7,864 bases of DNA from an uncultured Clostridia bacterium (GCA_937915925.1 CALGGM010000147.1:1-7864); one strand, 5' to 3'. Positions 1 to 4,178 are shown, numbered from the stretch's first letter. A program made the numbers and translations. Notes: generated by a model from the sequence alone, not told the origin.

Positions 1-512
1 TAGCGCTCTGACATCCATGCGTGAAACTCGTCCTGCCACTTGGAAAGCCCCTGCGCGCTGCCGAGAATGTCCTTTGCACTCAACCGTCCGTTCTTCGTGA
101 TCGGTACAAAGCACAGGTGCATGTGCGGCGTCGTTTCGTCCATGTGGACGACCGCCGAGATCACGTTTTCCTTGCCGATCCGCTCATACAGAAATGCGGC
201 GGCGCGCTCAAAGAACTGCCGCTGTGCGTCCGGCGTCATGACGTTCAGAATCTCCGGCGTCGCGGTGATCAGCGTTTCGACCAGCACCGTGCTATTGGAT
301 CGTGTTCGGCAGCCGACCGCCTTGACGCGGCTTTCGTATGCCTCCTTGTAGGTTCCCTCCGGTCGAACCAGATGATAGTTCAGATGCGACCTGCTCCGGT
401 CGATGATCGGATTGCTCTTGTATTCTGACTTCTTGCGTTCGTTGTGTCGGTTTCGCGCGGCGACGCCGCCTGCCTTGCATTTCTGAAATCGCATGATTGC
501 GTATTGGCTCAT
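1..512 (-). CDS. MobV-family relaxase (Mob/Pre), N-terminal part
   Basis: This is a DNA relaxase that nicks one strand at oriT to start conjugative mobilization. About 170 residues are visible; the gene runs off the left edge. The start MSQYAIMRFQKCK is typical of Mob_Pre proteins. RHNER (His23) and SRSHLNYHL (about 40-48) align with MobM of pMV158, whose nucleophile is His22 in the same context. The metal-binding motif HMDETTPHMH (123-132) gives His123, Glu126, His130 and His132, with the spacing of MobM His126, Glu129, His133 and His135 (family facts from memory). The ATG at 512 was chosen because AGGAGGTG (527-520) lies 7 nt upstream. It overlaps the stop of a leader peptide by ATGA, and its oriT lies about 280 bp upstream. 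The family is near certain; whether the full gene is intact cannot be seen. Confidence 0.95.
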   Translation of the reverse strand, partial: MSQYAIMRFQKCKAGGVAARNRHNERKKSEYKSNPIIDRSRSHLNYHLVRPEGTYKEAYESRVKAVGCRTRSNSTVLVETLITATPEILNVMTPDAQRQFFERAAAFLYERIGKENVISAVVHMDETTPHMHLCFVPITKNGRLSAKDILGSAQGLSKWQDEFHAWMSER

Positions 513-559
513 CCGGTCTCACCTCCTCCTTGTGTTGTTGTGATTTGCTTTGTTTTCAT
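509..559 (-). CDS. 16-residue leader peptide coupled to the relaxase gene
   Basis: A tiny ORF encoding MKTKQITTTQGGGETG. AAAGGA (573-568) lies 8 nt before its ATG, a good ribosome binding site. Its TGA stop overlaps the relaxase ATG as ATGA, and its last codons contain the relaxase Shine-Dalgarno sequence. This geometry suggests translational coupling: ribosomes finishing the leader would keep the relaxase start open. The Gly-rich tail simply reflects the AGGAGG tract, so the peptide itself may have no function. No family is recognised. That it is translated is an inference from the ribosome binding site and overlap. Confidence 0.5.
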   Translation of the reverse strand: MKTKQITTTQGGGETG

Positions 560-586
560 AATCCTGTTCCTTTCGTTTGATGGGTG

Positions 587-638
587 CGGAAGGAAGAACG
601 CCGCATCGAAAACAATGTGAATTGCGGACTTCCTTCCG
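587..638 (-). repeat. Long hairpin in the relaxase leader
   Basis: CGGAAGGAAG (587-596) is perfectly complementary to CTTCCTTCCG (629-638). An inner stem, CCGCA (601-605) with TGCGG (623-627), follows after an asymmetric internal loop. In RNA from the oriT-proximal promoter this would be a stable structure about 30 nt upstream of the leader peptide start. It could be a regulatory element, a DNA-level protein site, or part of an extended oriT. Confidence 0.7.
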
Positions 639-667
639 TAGAATGATTTATAGAATCCTGCATCGCC

Positions 668-684
668 GCAGGGTCGAGCCCTGC
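668..684 (-). repeat. Small GC-rich hairpin in the relaxase leader
   Basis: GCAGGG (668-673) and CCCTGC (679-684) form a perfect 6-bp stem around a 5-nt loop. No T-run follows on either strand, so it is not an obvious intrinsic terminator. It is one of four hairpins between oriT and the relaxase gene. Confidence 0.55.
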
Positions 685-712
685 CGGATCGCGGTGCGCT
701 CCTTCGGGCTCT

Positions 713-748
713 CTGTGCAGTCGCTTTTCCCGAAAACCGACTGCACAG
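713..748 (-). repeat. 11-bp perfect hairpin between oriT and the relaxase
   Basis: CTGTGCAGTCG (713-723) pairs perfectly with CGACTGCACAG (738-748). Inside, TTTT and AAAA can pair across a C/C mismatch to leave a CCCG loop. It abuts the next hairpin (749-777) with no gap, so the two form a tandem pair. There is no U-tract, so termination is unlikely. A structured leader RNA, or a folded single-stranded DNA feature of the transfer region, is more plausible. Confidence 0.7.
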
Positions 749-777
749 GGCAGGCAAAAGCATCCGCTTTTCCTGCC
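749..777 (-). repeat. Hairpin next to oriT
   Basis: GGCAGG (749-754) pairs with CCTGCC (772-777), and AAAAG (756-760) pairs with CTTTT (767-771), with C755 bulged and a 6-nt loop. The structure begins about 11 bp from the nick-site core and directly abuts the 713-748 hairpin. It would sit at the extreme 5' end of a transcript from the oriT-overlapping promoter. Confidence 0.65.
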
Positions 778-787
778 GCGGCGGTGC

Positions 788-796
788 AGTATAACA
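788..796 (-). promoter_or_regulatory. Probable relaxase promoter overlapping the nick site
   Basis: On the minus strand TGTTATACT (796 to 788) is an extended -10 element (TG, one base, TATACT). There is no good -35 at the right distance, which an extended -10 can tolerate. A start near 781 would give a leader of about 220 nt containing all four hairpins. The nick lies inside the -10, so relaxase bound at oriT would block its own promoter. A similar autoregulated overlap is described for pMV158. Confidence 0.5.
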
Positions 797-817
797 CACT
801 ACACCTGCATGTAGGTG
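788..817 (-). other. oriT: Origin of transfer (oriT), pMV158/MobV type
   Basis: The minus strand reads TAGTGTGTTATACT (801 to 788). As I recall it, the pMV158 nick site cut by MobM is TAGTGTG/TTA, which places the nick here between 795 and 794 on the minus strand. An inverted repeat, CACCT (802-806) with AGGTG (813-817), sits immediately on the 5' side of the nick, as in pMV158 where a hairpin precedes the nick. A GCACAC box also lies beyond it on the minus strand (822 to 817). The position upstream of a MobV relaxase, on its coding strand, agrees. The match is direct; nicking is inferred. Confidence 0.88.
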
Positions 818-904
818 GTGTGCCCTTGCAGGGGGCTTTTCGGCTGCCGTATAACGGCACCGGACCATTTGCGGCAATCATTTTGATCTCTTTCCCGATA
901 GGTT

Positions 905-926
905 GAAAAAGGCGGTTGCCTTTTTC
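905..926 (-). terminator. Possible bidirectional terminator upstream of oriT
   Basis: GAAAAAGGC (905-913) and GCCTTTTTC (918-926) form a perfect 9-bp stem with a GGTT loop, with an A-tract on one side and a T-tract on the other. The GC part is only 3 bp and the T-tract lies within the stem, so it would be a modest terminator. It is well placed to end transcription coming from the gene at 1531-1244 before oriT. Confidence 0.4.
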
Positions 927-1124
927 TTCTATCGTTTCGCCGCAAATGAACCGCGTTTTCGCCCTCTCGCAGTACGGAGTACAGCTTCGGGGCGAATAAC
1001 GCGCTTTCCGTCACCATTCTCGGCAACCTTTTCGGCTGCCGTTCCGGTCAGCCGATCCGTGCGCGGGGCGGCGACAGCGGGGGATTGCCGGGGTCAACCC
1101 ACCGATTCTGCTCGCCGCGGGTAT

Positions 1125-1179
1125 CGCAAGGAAGGTCGTACATTCCGCAGTTTTCCTTGCGGCGTTCTTCCTTCCTTGC
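1125..1179. repeat. Alternative hairpin around the second repeat copy
   Basis: CGCAAGGAA (1125-1133) can pair with TTCCTTGCG (1153-1161), or GCAAGGAAG (1126-1134) with CTTCCTTGC (1171-1179), giving two mutually exclusive 9-bp stems. No T-run follows. The rest of 927-1243 shows no convincing coding region on either strand: the open frames there lack ribosome binding sites and resemble no family I know. Confidence 0.45.
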
Positions 1180-1243
1180 TTCCGTGGTGCGGTCATTCCC
1201 GCAAAGAACGCAGATCAAAGTTTCAGAGCTTGCAAAGGGTCAA

Positions 1244-1531
1244 TTACGGCAGGGGCTTGAAAAGCGTGCCCATCGAGGATAAAACCTCATCCAGAACAGG
1301 ATCGGGATCAGCACCTTCCCGTGAAAGAACACCGATCATCGGTACATCATCCATAGGTTCCGTCTCTTTATCATCCAGCAACGGCACCGTCATAATCAGG
1401 TCGTTTGCCAGTGCGTCCAGTTCTTCCTCTGTGATGTTCGGGTTCTCGACCTTTGCCTGCTGAATGCAGCGGCAAAAATCGGCAAAGCTGATCACGTCCA
1501 TCGTCTTGTAGCTTTCGTTCGCCTTTTTCAT
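1244..1531 (-). CDS. Hypothetical 95-residue acidic protein
   Basis: The function is not recognised. The ATG at 1531 is preceded by AAGGAG (1546-1541) 9 nt upstream, which favours it over the longer open frame extending upstream. The protein begins MKKANESYKTMDV, has a helical middle (ISFADFCRCIQQAK, then PNITEEELDALANDL, about residues 14-48), and ends in an acidic, proline-rich tail. It has no signal peptide or membrane segment and looks soluble. It lies between the leftward promoter at 1824-1852 and the oriT, on the same strand as the relaxase, so it may be an accessory gene of the mobilization module. Its composition and ribosome binding site support a real gene; any role in transfer is a guess from position. 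Confidence 0.7.
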   Translation of the reverse strand: MKKANESYKTMDVISFADFCRCIQQAKVENPNITEEELDALANDLIMTVPLLDDKETEPMDDVPMIGVLSREGADPDPVLDEVLSSMGTLFKPLP

Positions 1532-1780
1532 GTTGTTTTTCTCCTTATGAAATGAATTTTGCTGTCCGGAAGGGACAAAGCAGATTTTGAAGAAAACCCT
1601 TCCGCATATTTCTTGCTTGCTCGTTCTCATGACCGCCTGCGTTCCTGCGCTGTCTTGCACCGCGTTGCCGCAGCGGGCTGTGCCCGTGACCTTGCCGAAT
1701 GGCCCGGTTGTTTGCCGTATCCTCGGCGGCAGAACGATATGAAGTTGTCAAGGTGCTTCGTACTACATTCTTTTACCCTC
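1532..1780 (-). other. Long untranslated leader with an AUG-UAG start-stop
   Basis: This stretch separates the leftward promoter from the 95-residue gene and shows no convincing gene. An AGGAGGG tract (about 1782-1776) is followed at good spacing by ATG (1768-1766) and then immediately by TAG (1765-1763). The strongest ribosome binding site therefore opens a one-codon ORF. A hairpin is present: CGGAAGGG (1567-1574) with CCCTTCCG (1597-1604). A 68-codon frame starting with TTG at 1751 exists, but it is Arg/Gly/Gln-rich and lacks a proper ribosome binding site. The region could be a decayed gene or a regulatory leader. Confidence 0.45.
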
Positions 1781-1798
1781 CTAAATTAGGTAATTTAG
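1781..1798. promoter_or_regulatory. Palindromic operator-like site, leftward side
   Basis: CTAAATTAGGTAATTTAG is a perfect inverted repeat of two 8-bp arms around GG. It lies about 20 bp downstream of the predicted leftward start and touches the AGGAGGG ribosome binding site of that transcript. The half-site TTAGATA overlapping its right end (1795-1801) recurs in the palindrome at 1871-1885, so one regulator may bind both. Confidence 0.6.
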
Positions 1799-1823
1799 AT
1801 AGAATTATTATTTTCTAACGAAA

Positions 1824-1852
1824 ATTATAGCGAACCTCTTTACATTTGGCAA
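1824..1852 (-). promoter_or_regulatory. Leftward sigma-70 promoter
   Basis: On the minus strand TTGCCA (1852 to 1847), a 17-bp spacer and a perfect TATAAT (1829 to 1824) predict a start near 1817. It would transcribe the 95-residue gene and perhaps the region beyond. It is interleaved with the rightward promoter, with each -35 falling inside the other's spacer, so both cannot be occupied together. Confidence 0.8.
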
Positions 1853-1867
1853 TAGGTAATATATAAT
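1839..1867 (+). promoter_or_regulatory. Rightward sigma-70 promoter of the 379-residue gene
   Basis: TTTACA (1839-1844), a 17-bp spacer and a perfect TATAAT (1862-1867) predict a start near 1874. The leader is then about 50 nt, ending in GGGAGG before the ATG at 1925. The palindrome at 1871-1885 covers the predicted start, a classical repressor position. Confidence 0.85.
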
Positions 1868-1870
1868 GAA

Positions 1871-1885
1871 TTAGATATTATCTAA
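1871..1885. promoter_or_regulatory. Palindromic operator over the rightward start site
   Basis: TTAGATATTATCTAA is a perfect inverted repeat of two 7-bp arms around one T. It lies just downstream of the TATAAT and covers the predicted transcription start. A repressor bound here would block the rightward promoter. Its half-site is shared with the region next to the 1781-1798 palindrome. Confidence 0.65.
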
Positions 1886-1924
1886 ATTGAAAAACGTGAT
1901 CTTCTATTTCGGGAGGGAAATCGT

Positions 1925-3064
1925 ATGGTGCCTTTTAAGGTGAGAGAACGGGATCAACAAATCTGGCTGAGCGGCGTGGATGCTCCGCCCTTTGAACGAG
2001 GGGAGATGCTGACATACTACTTGAATATGGACATGTCAAAGCTTGAGAAACTGCGCATGGAGCTTGGGCGCGCCAGCTTTGAACTGCTCATTAATTATCA
2101 AAACATAGGCAACTATGGAAAACACTTGGAGAAAGCGTTTCGCAAACAACAGCAGCTCCTTTCTTTTTTAAAGAAACAGCCGTTATATGCCGGGGTGCCG
2201 GAACGCGACTTTACACATGCTGCAGGTGAGCTGCATGATATTATGGACAGAAACGAAATGCTTTTGCGCGGGTATGACGAACCCATTGAGGACGAGGAAG
2301 ATGACGGAAGCCCTCAACCGTTGGAGGAAGACTCTTCTCCGCATTTTGAAATGTCCGAGGCCATTTTTGAACCGCAGTATCAGTTTAAGAATCACGACAG
2401 GATTTATGCTTTCAACGATGAGATTCGAGCAAACAGGGATAAATTTGAAACGCTGATAGATGAATTTTTACGGGTTAAAAAGCTTTATCAACCCTTTCTG
2501 AAGGAATACCAAAGCGGAGATAAGCAAGCTGCTTTGAAGAGGTTGTTTCAAAGAGATTGGATTCTTGATAGTAGTCCGTTGCAGTTAAATTACGGAGGTC
2601 AAATGACGGCAATCTATGCACTCGGAGAGGACGGCAAAATCTATCGGGAAACGGAATACAGCTCTCCCGGAGCATTTCTCTACACGGAACTGATGACCGG
2701 CTTGCTGGAAAACCGCGTTCCGCGCTGCTGCGCCAACTGCGGAAGATTCTTCATGCCGCGCGGCGGATATGAGGTTGAGTATTGTGACAACCCTGCCCCG
2801 GGCGAAACGGACAAGACCTGCAAGGAGGTAGGGGCGCGCAACACCTTTGCACGTCGGGTTAAGGACAGTCCCGCGCTGCAGATCTTTCAGCGTGCGTACA
2901 AAACCCACCACGCTCGTATCCGCAACGGTCACATGACCAAAGAGGACTTTGCCCTTTGGTCTGCAAAAGCCATGGATCTTCGTGATGCCTGTCTAGAGGG
3001 TAAGATCACATTGGAGGAACTGGAAACCGAGCTGACGAAGGACTTGATGTACAAGAAGGGATAA
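1925..3064 (+). CDS. Four-cysteine (zinc-finger-like) protein, DUF6076-like
   Basis: A 379-residue soluble protein of unknown function. GGGAGG lies 8 nt before the ATG. The N-terminal two thirds are mostly helical with a very acidic linker (about 119-140). The C-terminal third holds Cys269, Cys272, Cys287 and Cys299 in the order CANCGRFF, YCD, TCKE, followed by a basic ARNTFARR segment. This CxxC...C...C layout suggests one bound zinc and resembles the CGNR-type zinc finger. From memory it fits Firmicutes proteins annotated DUF6076; I cannot confirm this by search. The gene has its own tightly controlled promoter facing away from the mobilization module and no partner in the same operon. A nucleic-acid-binding or regulatory role is inferred from the zinc site and basic tail. 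It could autoregulate through the adjacent palindromes, but no classical helix-turn-helix is evident. Confidence 0.85.
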   Translation: MVPFKVRERDQQIWLSGVDAPPFERGEMLTYYLNMDMSKLEKLRMELGRASFELLINYQNIGNYGKHLEKAFRKQQQLLSFLKKQPLYAGVPERDFTHAAGELHDIMDRNEMLLRGYDEPIEDEEDDGSPQPLEEDSSPHFEMSEAIFEPQYQFKNHDRIYAFNDEIRANRDKFETLIDEFLRVKKLYQPFLKEYQSGDKQAALKRLFQRDWILDSSPLQLNYGGQMTAIYALGEDGKIYRETEYSSPGAFLYTELMTGLLENRVPRCCANCGRFFMPRGGYEVEYCDNPAPGETDKTCKEVGARNTFARRVKDSPALQIFQRAYKTHHARIRNGHMTKEDFALWSAKAMDLRDACLEGKITLEELETELTKDLMYKKG

Positions 3065-3214
3065 GAAAATCCGTACTCTTTTTTAAATAATTTGTAGAAA
3101 GAATGGACTTTTATAGTTTCTGTGGTGTCTATATAGGTATCATGGTTTTCTTTGGCGTTTGCGATAACGGTAAGCAACATCATAAATGATAGTCTTTCAA
3201 AAGGAGAAATTGAT

Positions 3215-3349
3215 ATGTTTGGTGATGTAACTCAAAACATCAGAATGTTGAAGGGTGCATATAGAAAACTCAAGAGTTACTATTATTATAACAAGAACTT
3301 CATCTTGATGCGCAAAAAAATAGCAGTTTTTGAATATATGACCCTGTAA
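3215..3349 (+). CDS. 44-residue basic, Tyr-rich ORF, possible gene remnant
   Basis: AAGGAG (3201-3206) is 8 nt before the ATG, a convincing translation start. The product is basic, with IRMLKGAYRKLKSYYYYNKN followed by a MRKKIAVFEY segment, and then stops. The KLKSYYYYNKN...KKIAxFE pattern reminds me of the N-terminus of some Firmicutes reverse-transcriptase-like (abortive-infection type) proteins. That is a recollection, not a match. No continuation in any frame extends the protein downstream, so it is either a genuine small gene or the 5' stub of a deleted one. The DNA around it is much more AT-rich than its neighbours, which suggests separate origin. No clear promoter or terminator is visible in 3065-3214. 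Confidence 0.5.
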   Translation: MFGDVTQNIRMLKGAYRKLKSYYYYNKNFILMRKKIAVFEYMTL

Positions 3350-3534
3350 GAATGGAGAACTGTTTTTTGGAGATGGCAAATGCCATTTCATCACTAATTA
3401 CTTCGTTATTGAATGATATAAGTCGTATTTATTAATCAATGACGTGATTAACCTGATGAATTTACTAAAACAATGTGTTTGTATTTATGAAAGAGTTTTA
3501 CTTAATCAATAACGTTGATCAAGTTGGAAATTAA
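3350..3534. other. AT-rich intergenic stretch
   Basis: No supportable gene lies here. A short frame from ATG 3352 (27 codons) has no ribosome binding site. A small hairpin, ATGGCA with TGCCAT around 3373-3386, has no T-run. The notable content is the pair of related palindromes described separately. The AT-richness contrasts with the genes on both sides. Confidence 0.6.
3432..3522. promoter_or_regulatory. Two related palindromes 70 bp apart, candidate operators
   Basis: Site 1 (3432-3451) is TTAATCA and TGATTAA around a 6-bp spacer, a perfect inverted repeat. Site 2 (3502-3522) is TTAATCA and TGATCAA around a 7-bp spacer, one mismatch from perfect. The left arms are identical and exactly 70 bp apart, and site 2 ends about 12 bp before the probable -35 of the next gene. 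A dimeric regulator binding both sites could control the helix-turn-helix gene and possibly cas9. Confidence 0.6.
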
Positions 3535-3563
3535 TTTGGGCATGAAAGCTATGATTATATAAT
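3535..3563 (+). promoter_or_regulatory. Promoter of the helix-turn-helix gene
   Basis: A perfect TATAAT (3558-3563) has a weak -35, TTTGGG (3535-3540), 17 bp upstream. The start would be near 3570, giving a leader of about 50 nt to the ATG at 3622. The upstream in-frame ATG at 3562 lies inside the -10 and so cannot be the translation start. The weak -35 suggests dependence on an activator, perhaps through the nearby palindromes. Confidence 0.6.
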
Positions 3564-3621
3564 GGACAGCTTAATTTCATACGAACCTAGGCAGCAGATT
3601 AAAAAGAAAGGATTGTGTAAA

Positions 3622-3966
3622 ATGGAAACAAGAAAACAGATCGTGACGATCCTGTCGGCGGACGTCAATCGCACCTGTGCCGCCGTCCGCGGAACGGAGG
3701 TAATAGACGATGGGCAATGCTTTGAAGATCATATCTGGGATGCCTTTGATGTGCAGTGGTTCTGCAAAACGTTAGCAGATACAGATCGTAAGATTCCTGT
3801 GCAGCGCCTGCAAAAGCGTCCGTTGCAGGAAATTGCGGATCATCTGGGGTTCAAAACGCACAGCGCAGTTCTGAAGCGCATCCGCAAGATCGGCAAAGCC
3901 TTCGAATGCTATCTCGGCGTCGATTTCGGTTTTTCGGAAGCGAAGATTGTGGAGAAGGAGGCGTAA
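3622..3966 (+). CDS. Small helix-turn-helix protein upstream of cas9
   Basis: A 114-residue protein. The ATG at 3622 has AAAGGA (3607-3612) 9 nt upstream; the longer frame from 3562 starts within the promoter and is rejected. The segment from about 67 to 95, RPLQEIADHLGFKTHSAVLK followed by RIRKIGKAF, looks like a helix-turn-helix of the sigma-region-4 or Fis type: a helix, a GF turn, then a basic recognition helix. The N-terminal half is unrecognised and contains FEDHIWDAFDVQWFCKTLAD. It is probably a DNA-binding regulator or a remnant sigma-like protein of a mobile element. It is the nearest same-strand gene before cas9, with 242 bp between them holding the antisense tracrRNA gene. No terminator is seen on the plus strand, so read-through into cas9 is possible. 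Regulation of cas9 is a hypothesis only. Confidence 0.75.
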   Translation: METRKQIVTILSADVNRTCAAVRGTEVIDDGQCFEDHIWDAFDVQWFCKTLADTDRKIPVQRLQKRPLQEIADHLGFKTHSAVLKRIRKIGKAFECYLGVDFGFSEAKIVEKEA

Positions 3967-3983
3967 CGCAAAAGTGACGATAA

Positions 3984-3993
3984 AATGTACATT
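3984..3993. repeat. 10-bp palindrome after the helix-turn-helix gene
   Basis: AATGTACATT is a perfect palindrome with partly symmetric GATA and ATC flanks, located between the stop codon at 3966 and the tracrRNA terminator. It could be a binding site upstream of cas9, but so short a palindrome in AT-rich DNA may be chance. Confidence 0.25.
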
Positions 3994-4060
3994 ATCATGG
4001 ATTGCTTCGAATATTGCGCTTTTCAAAGTGAAATGGATGTGATAGTATATGAAATGAAAT

Positions 4061-4082
4061 AAAAAAGATGCCTTACGGCATC
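4061..4082 (-). terminator. Intrinsic terminator of the tracrRNA
   Basis: On the minus strand GATGCC (4082-4077) and GGCATC (4072-4067) form a perfect 6-bp stem around GTAA, followed directly by six T (4066-4061). This is a textbook intrinsic terminator and forms the last stem-loop of the tracrRNA. Confidence 0.9.
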
Positions 4083-4172
4083 CAAGATCGCACACCTGTG
4101 CGGCCGAATGAATCGGCGATTTCGATAATTCTTATTTGAACTTGCTGTGTAAGTCAGAGGGGTCTGCCTTAC
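4061..4172 (-). ncRNA. tracrRNA of the type II CRISPR-Cas9 system
   Basis: A trans-activating CRISPR RNA that pairs with the crRNA repeat and is bound by Cas9. In RNA sense the order is: anti-repeat (4172 to 4134), with the hallmark CAGCAAGUUCAAAUAAG that closely parallels the S. pyogenes UAGCAAGUUAAAAUAAGG; a weak AU-rich nexus region (about 4131-4118); a stem GCCGA with UCGGC (4117-4103); a stem CGCACA with UGUGCG (4102-4089); and the terminator stem with U-run. The predicted length is 112 nt from a strong promoter. From the pairing, the crRNA repeat should begin GTTTGA and, after a short bulge, continue GCTGTGTAAGTCAGAGG. The 5' part can also fold on itself. The opposite-strand position immediately upstream of cas9 is typical of type II-A loci. 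No array is in the window to confirm the repeat. Confidence 0.9.
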
Positions 4173-4178
4173 AAATAA

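Larger units (their letters stand above)
588..1175. repeat. 18-bp inverted repeat flanking the oriT region
   Basis: GGAAGGAAGAACGCCGCA at 588-605 recurs as its exact reverse complement at 1158-1175, with similarity extending to a GTTTTC box a few bases further. About 550 bp containing the hairpins, oriT and the terminator-like stem lie between. Each copy is also part of a local hairpin (587-638 and 1125-1179). The copies may be a dispersed hairpin repeat or binding sites for a common protein. Confidence 0.65.

Noticed and set aside
648..881. Minus-strand 77-codon Cys-rich frame across oriT (open upstream to about 1013)
   Set aside because: The reading looks somewhat protein-like upstream, but the ribosome binding site is weak and the frame passes through the nick site, the promoter and two perfect hairpins whose arms dictate its sequence. 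A decayed gene here cannot be excluded.
577..906. Plus-strand 109-codon open frame over the relaxase leader
   Set aside because: It has no ribosome binding site, runs antisense through oriT and four hairpins, and matches no family I know; best explained as chance in GC-rich DNA.
903..1463. Plus-strand 186-codon frame
   Set aside because: Ser/Arg-rich translation, antisense to the 95-residue gene that has a good ribosome binding site; a shadow.
3373..3386. ATGGCA/TGCCAT hairpin as a terminator for the 44-residue ORF
   Set aside because: Short stem and no T-tract on either strand.
3562..3621. Upstream 20-codon extension of the helix-turn-helix protein
   Set aside because: Its ATG lies inside the TATAAT at 3558-3563 and has no ribosome binding site, whereas ATG 3622 has AAAGGA at 9 nt.
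4014..4049. Possible plus-strand promoter for cas9 (TTGCGC with TGTGATAGT)
   Set aside because: Spacing is about 21 bp and the -10 is poor, so I cannot support it as a promoter.
4134..4177. A CRISPR repeat unit or short array upstream of cas9
   Set aside because: Only one repeat-like copy exists, with no spacer periodicity, and it continues into stem-loops and a terminator; it is the tracrRNA anti-repeat.
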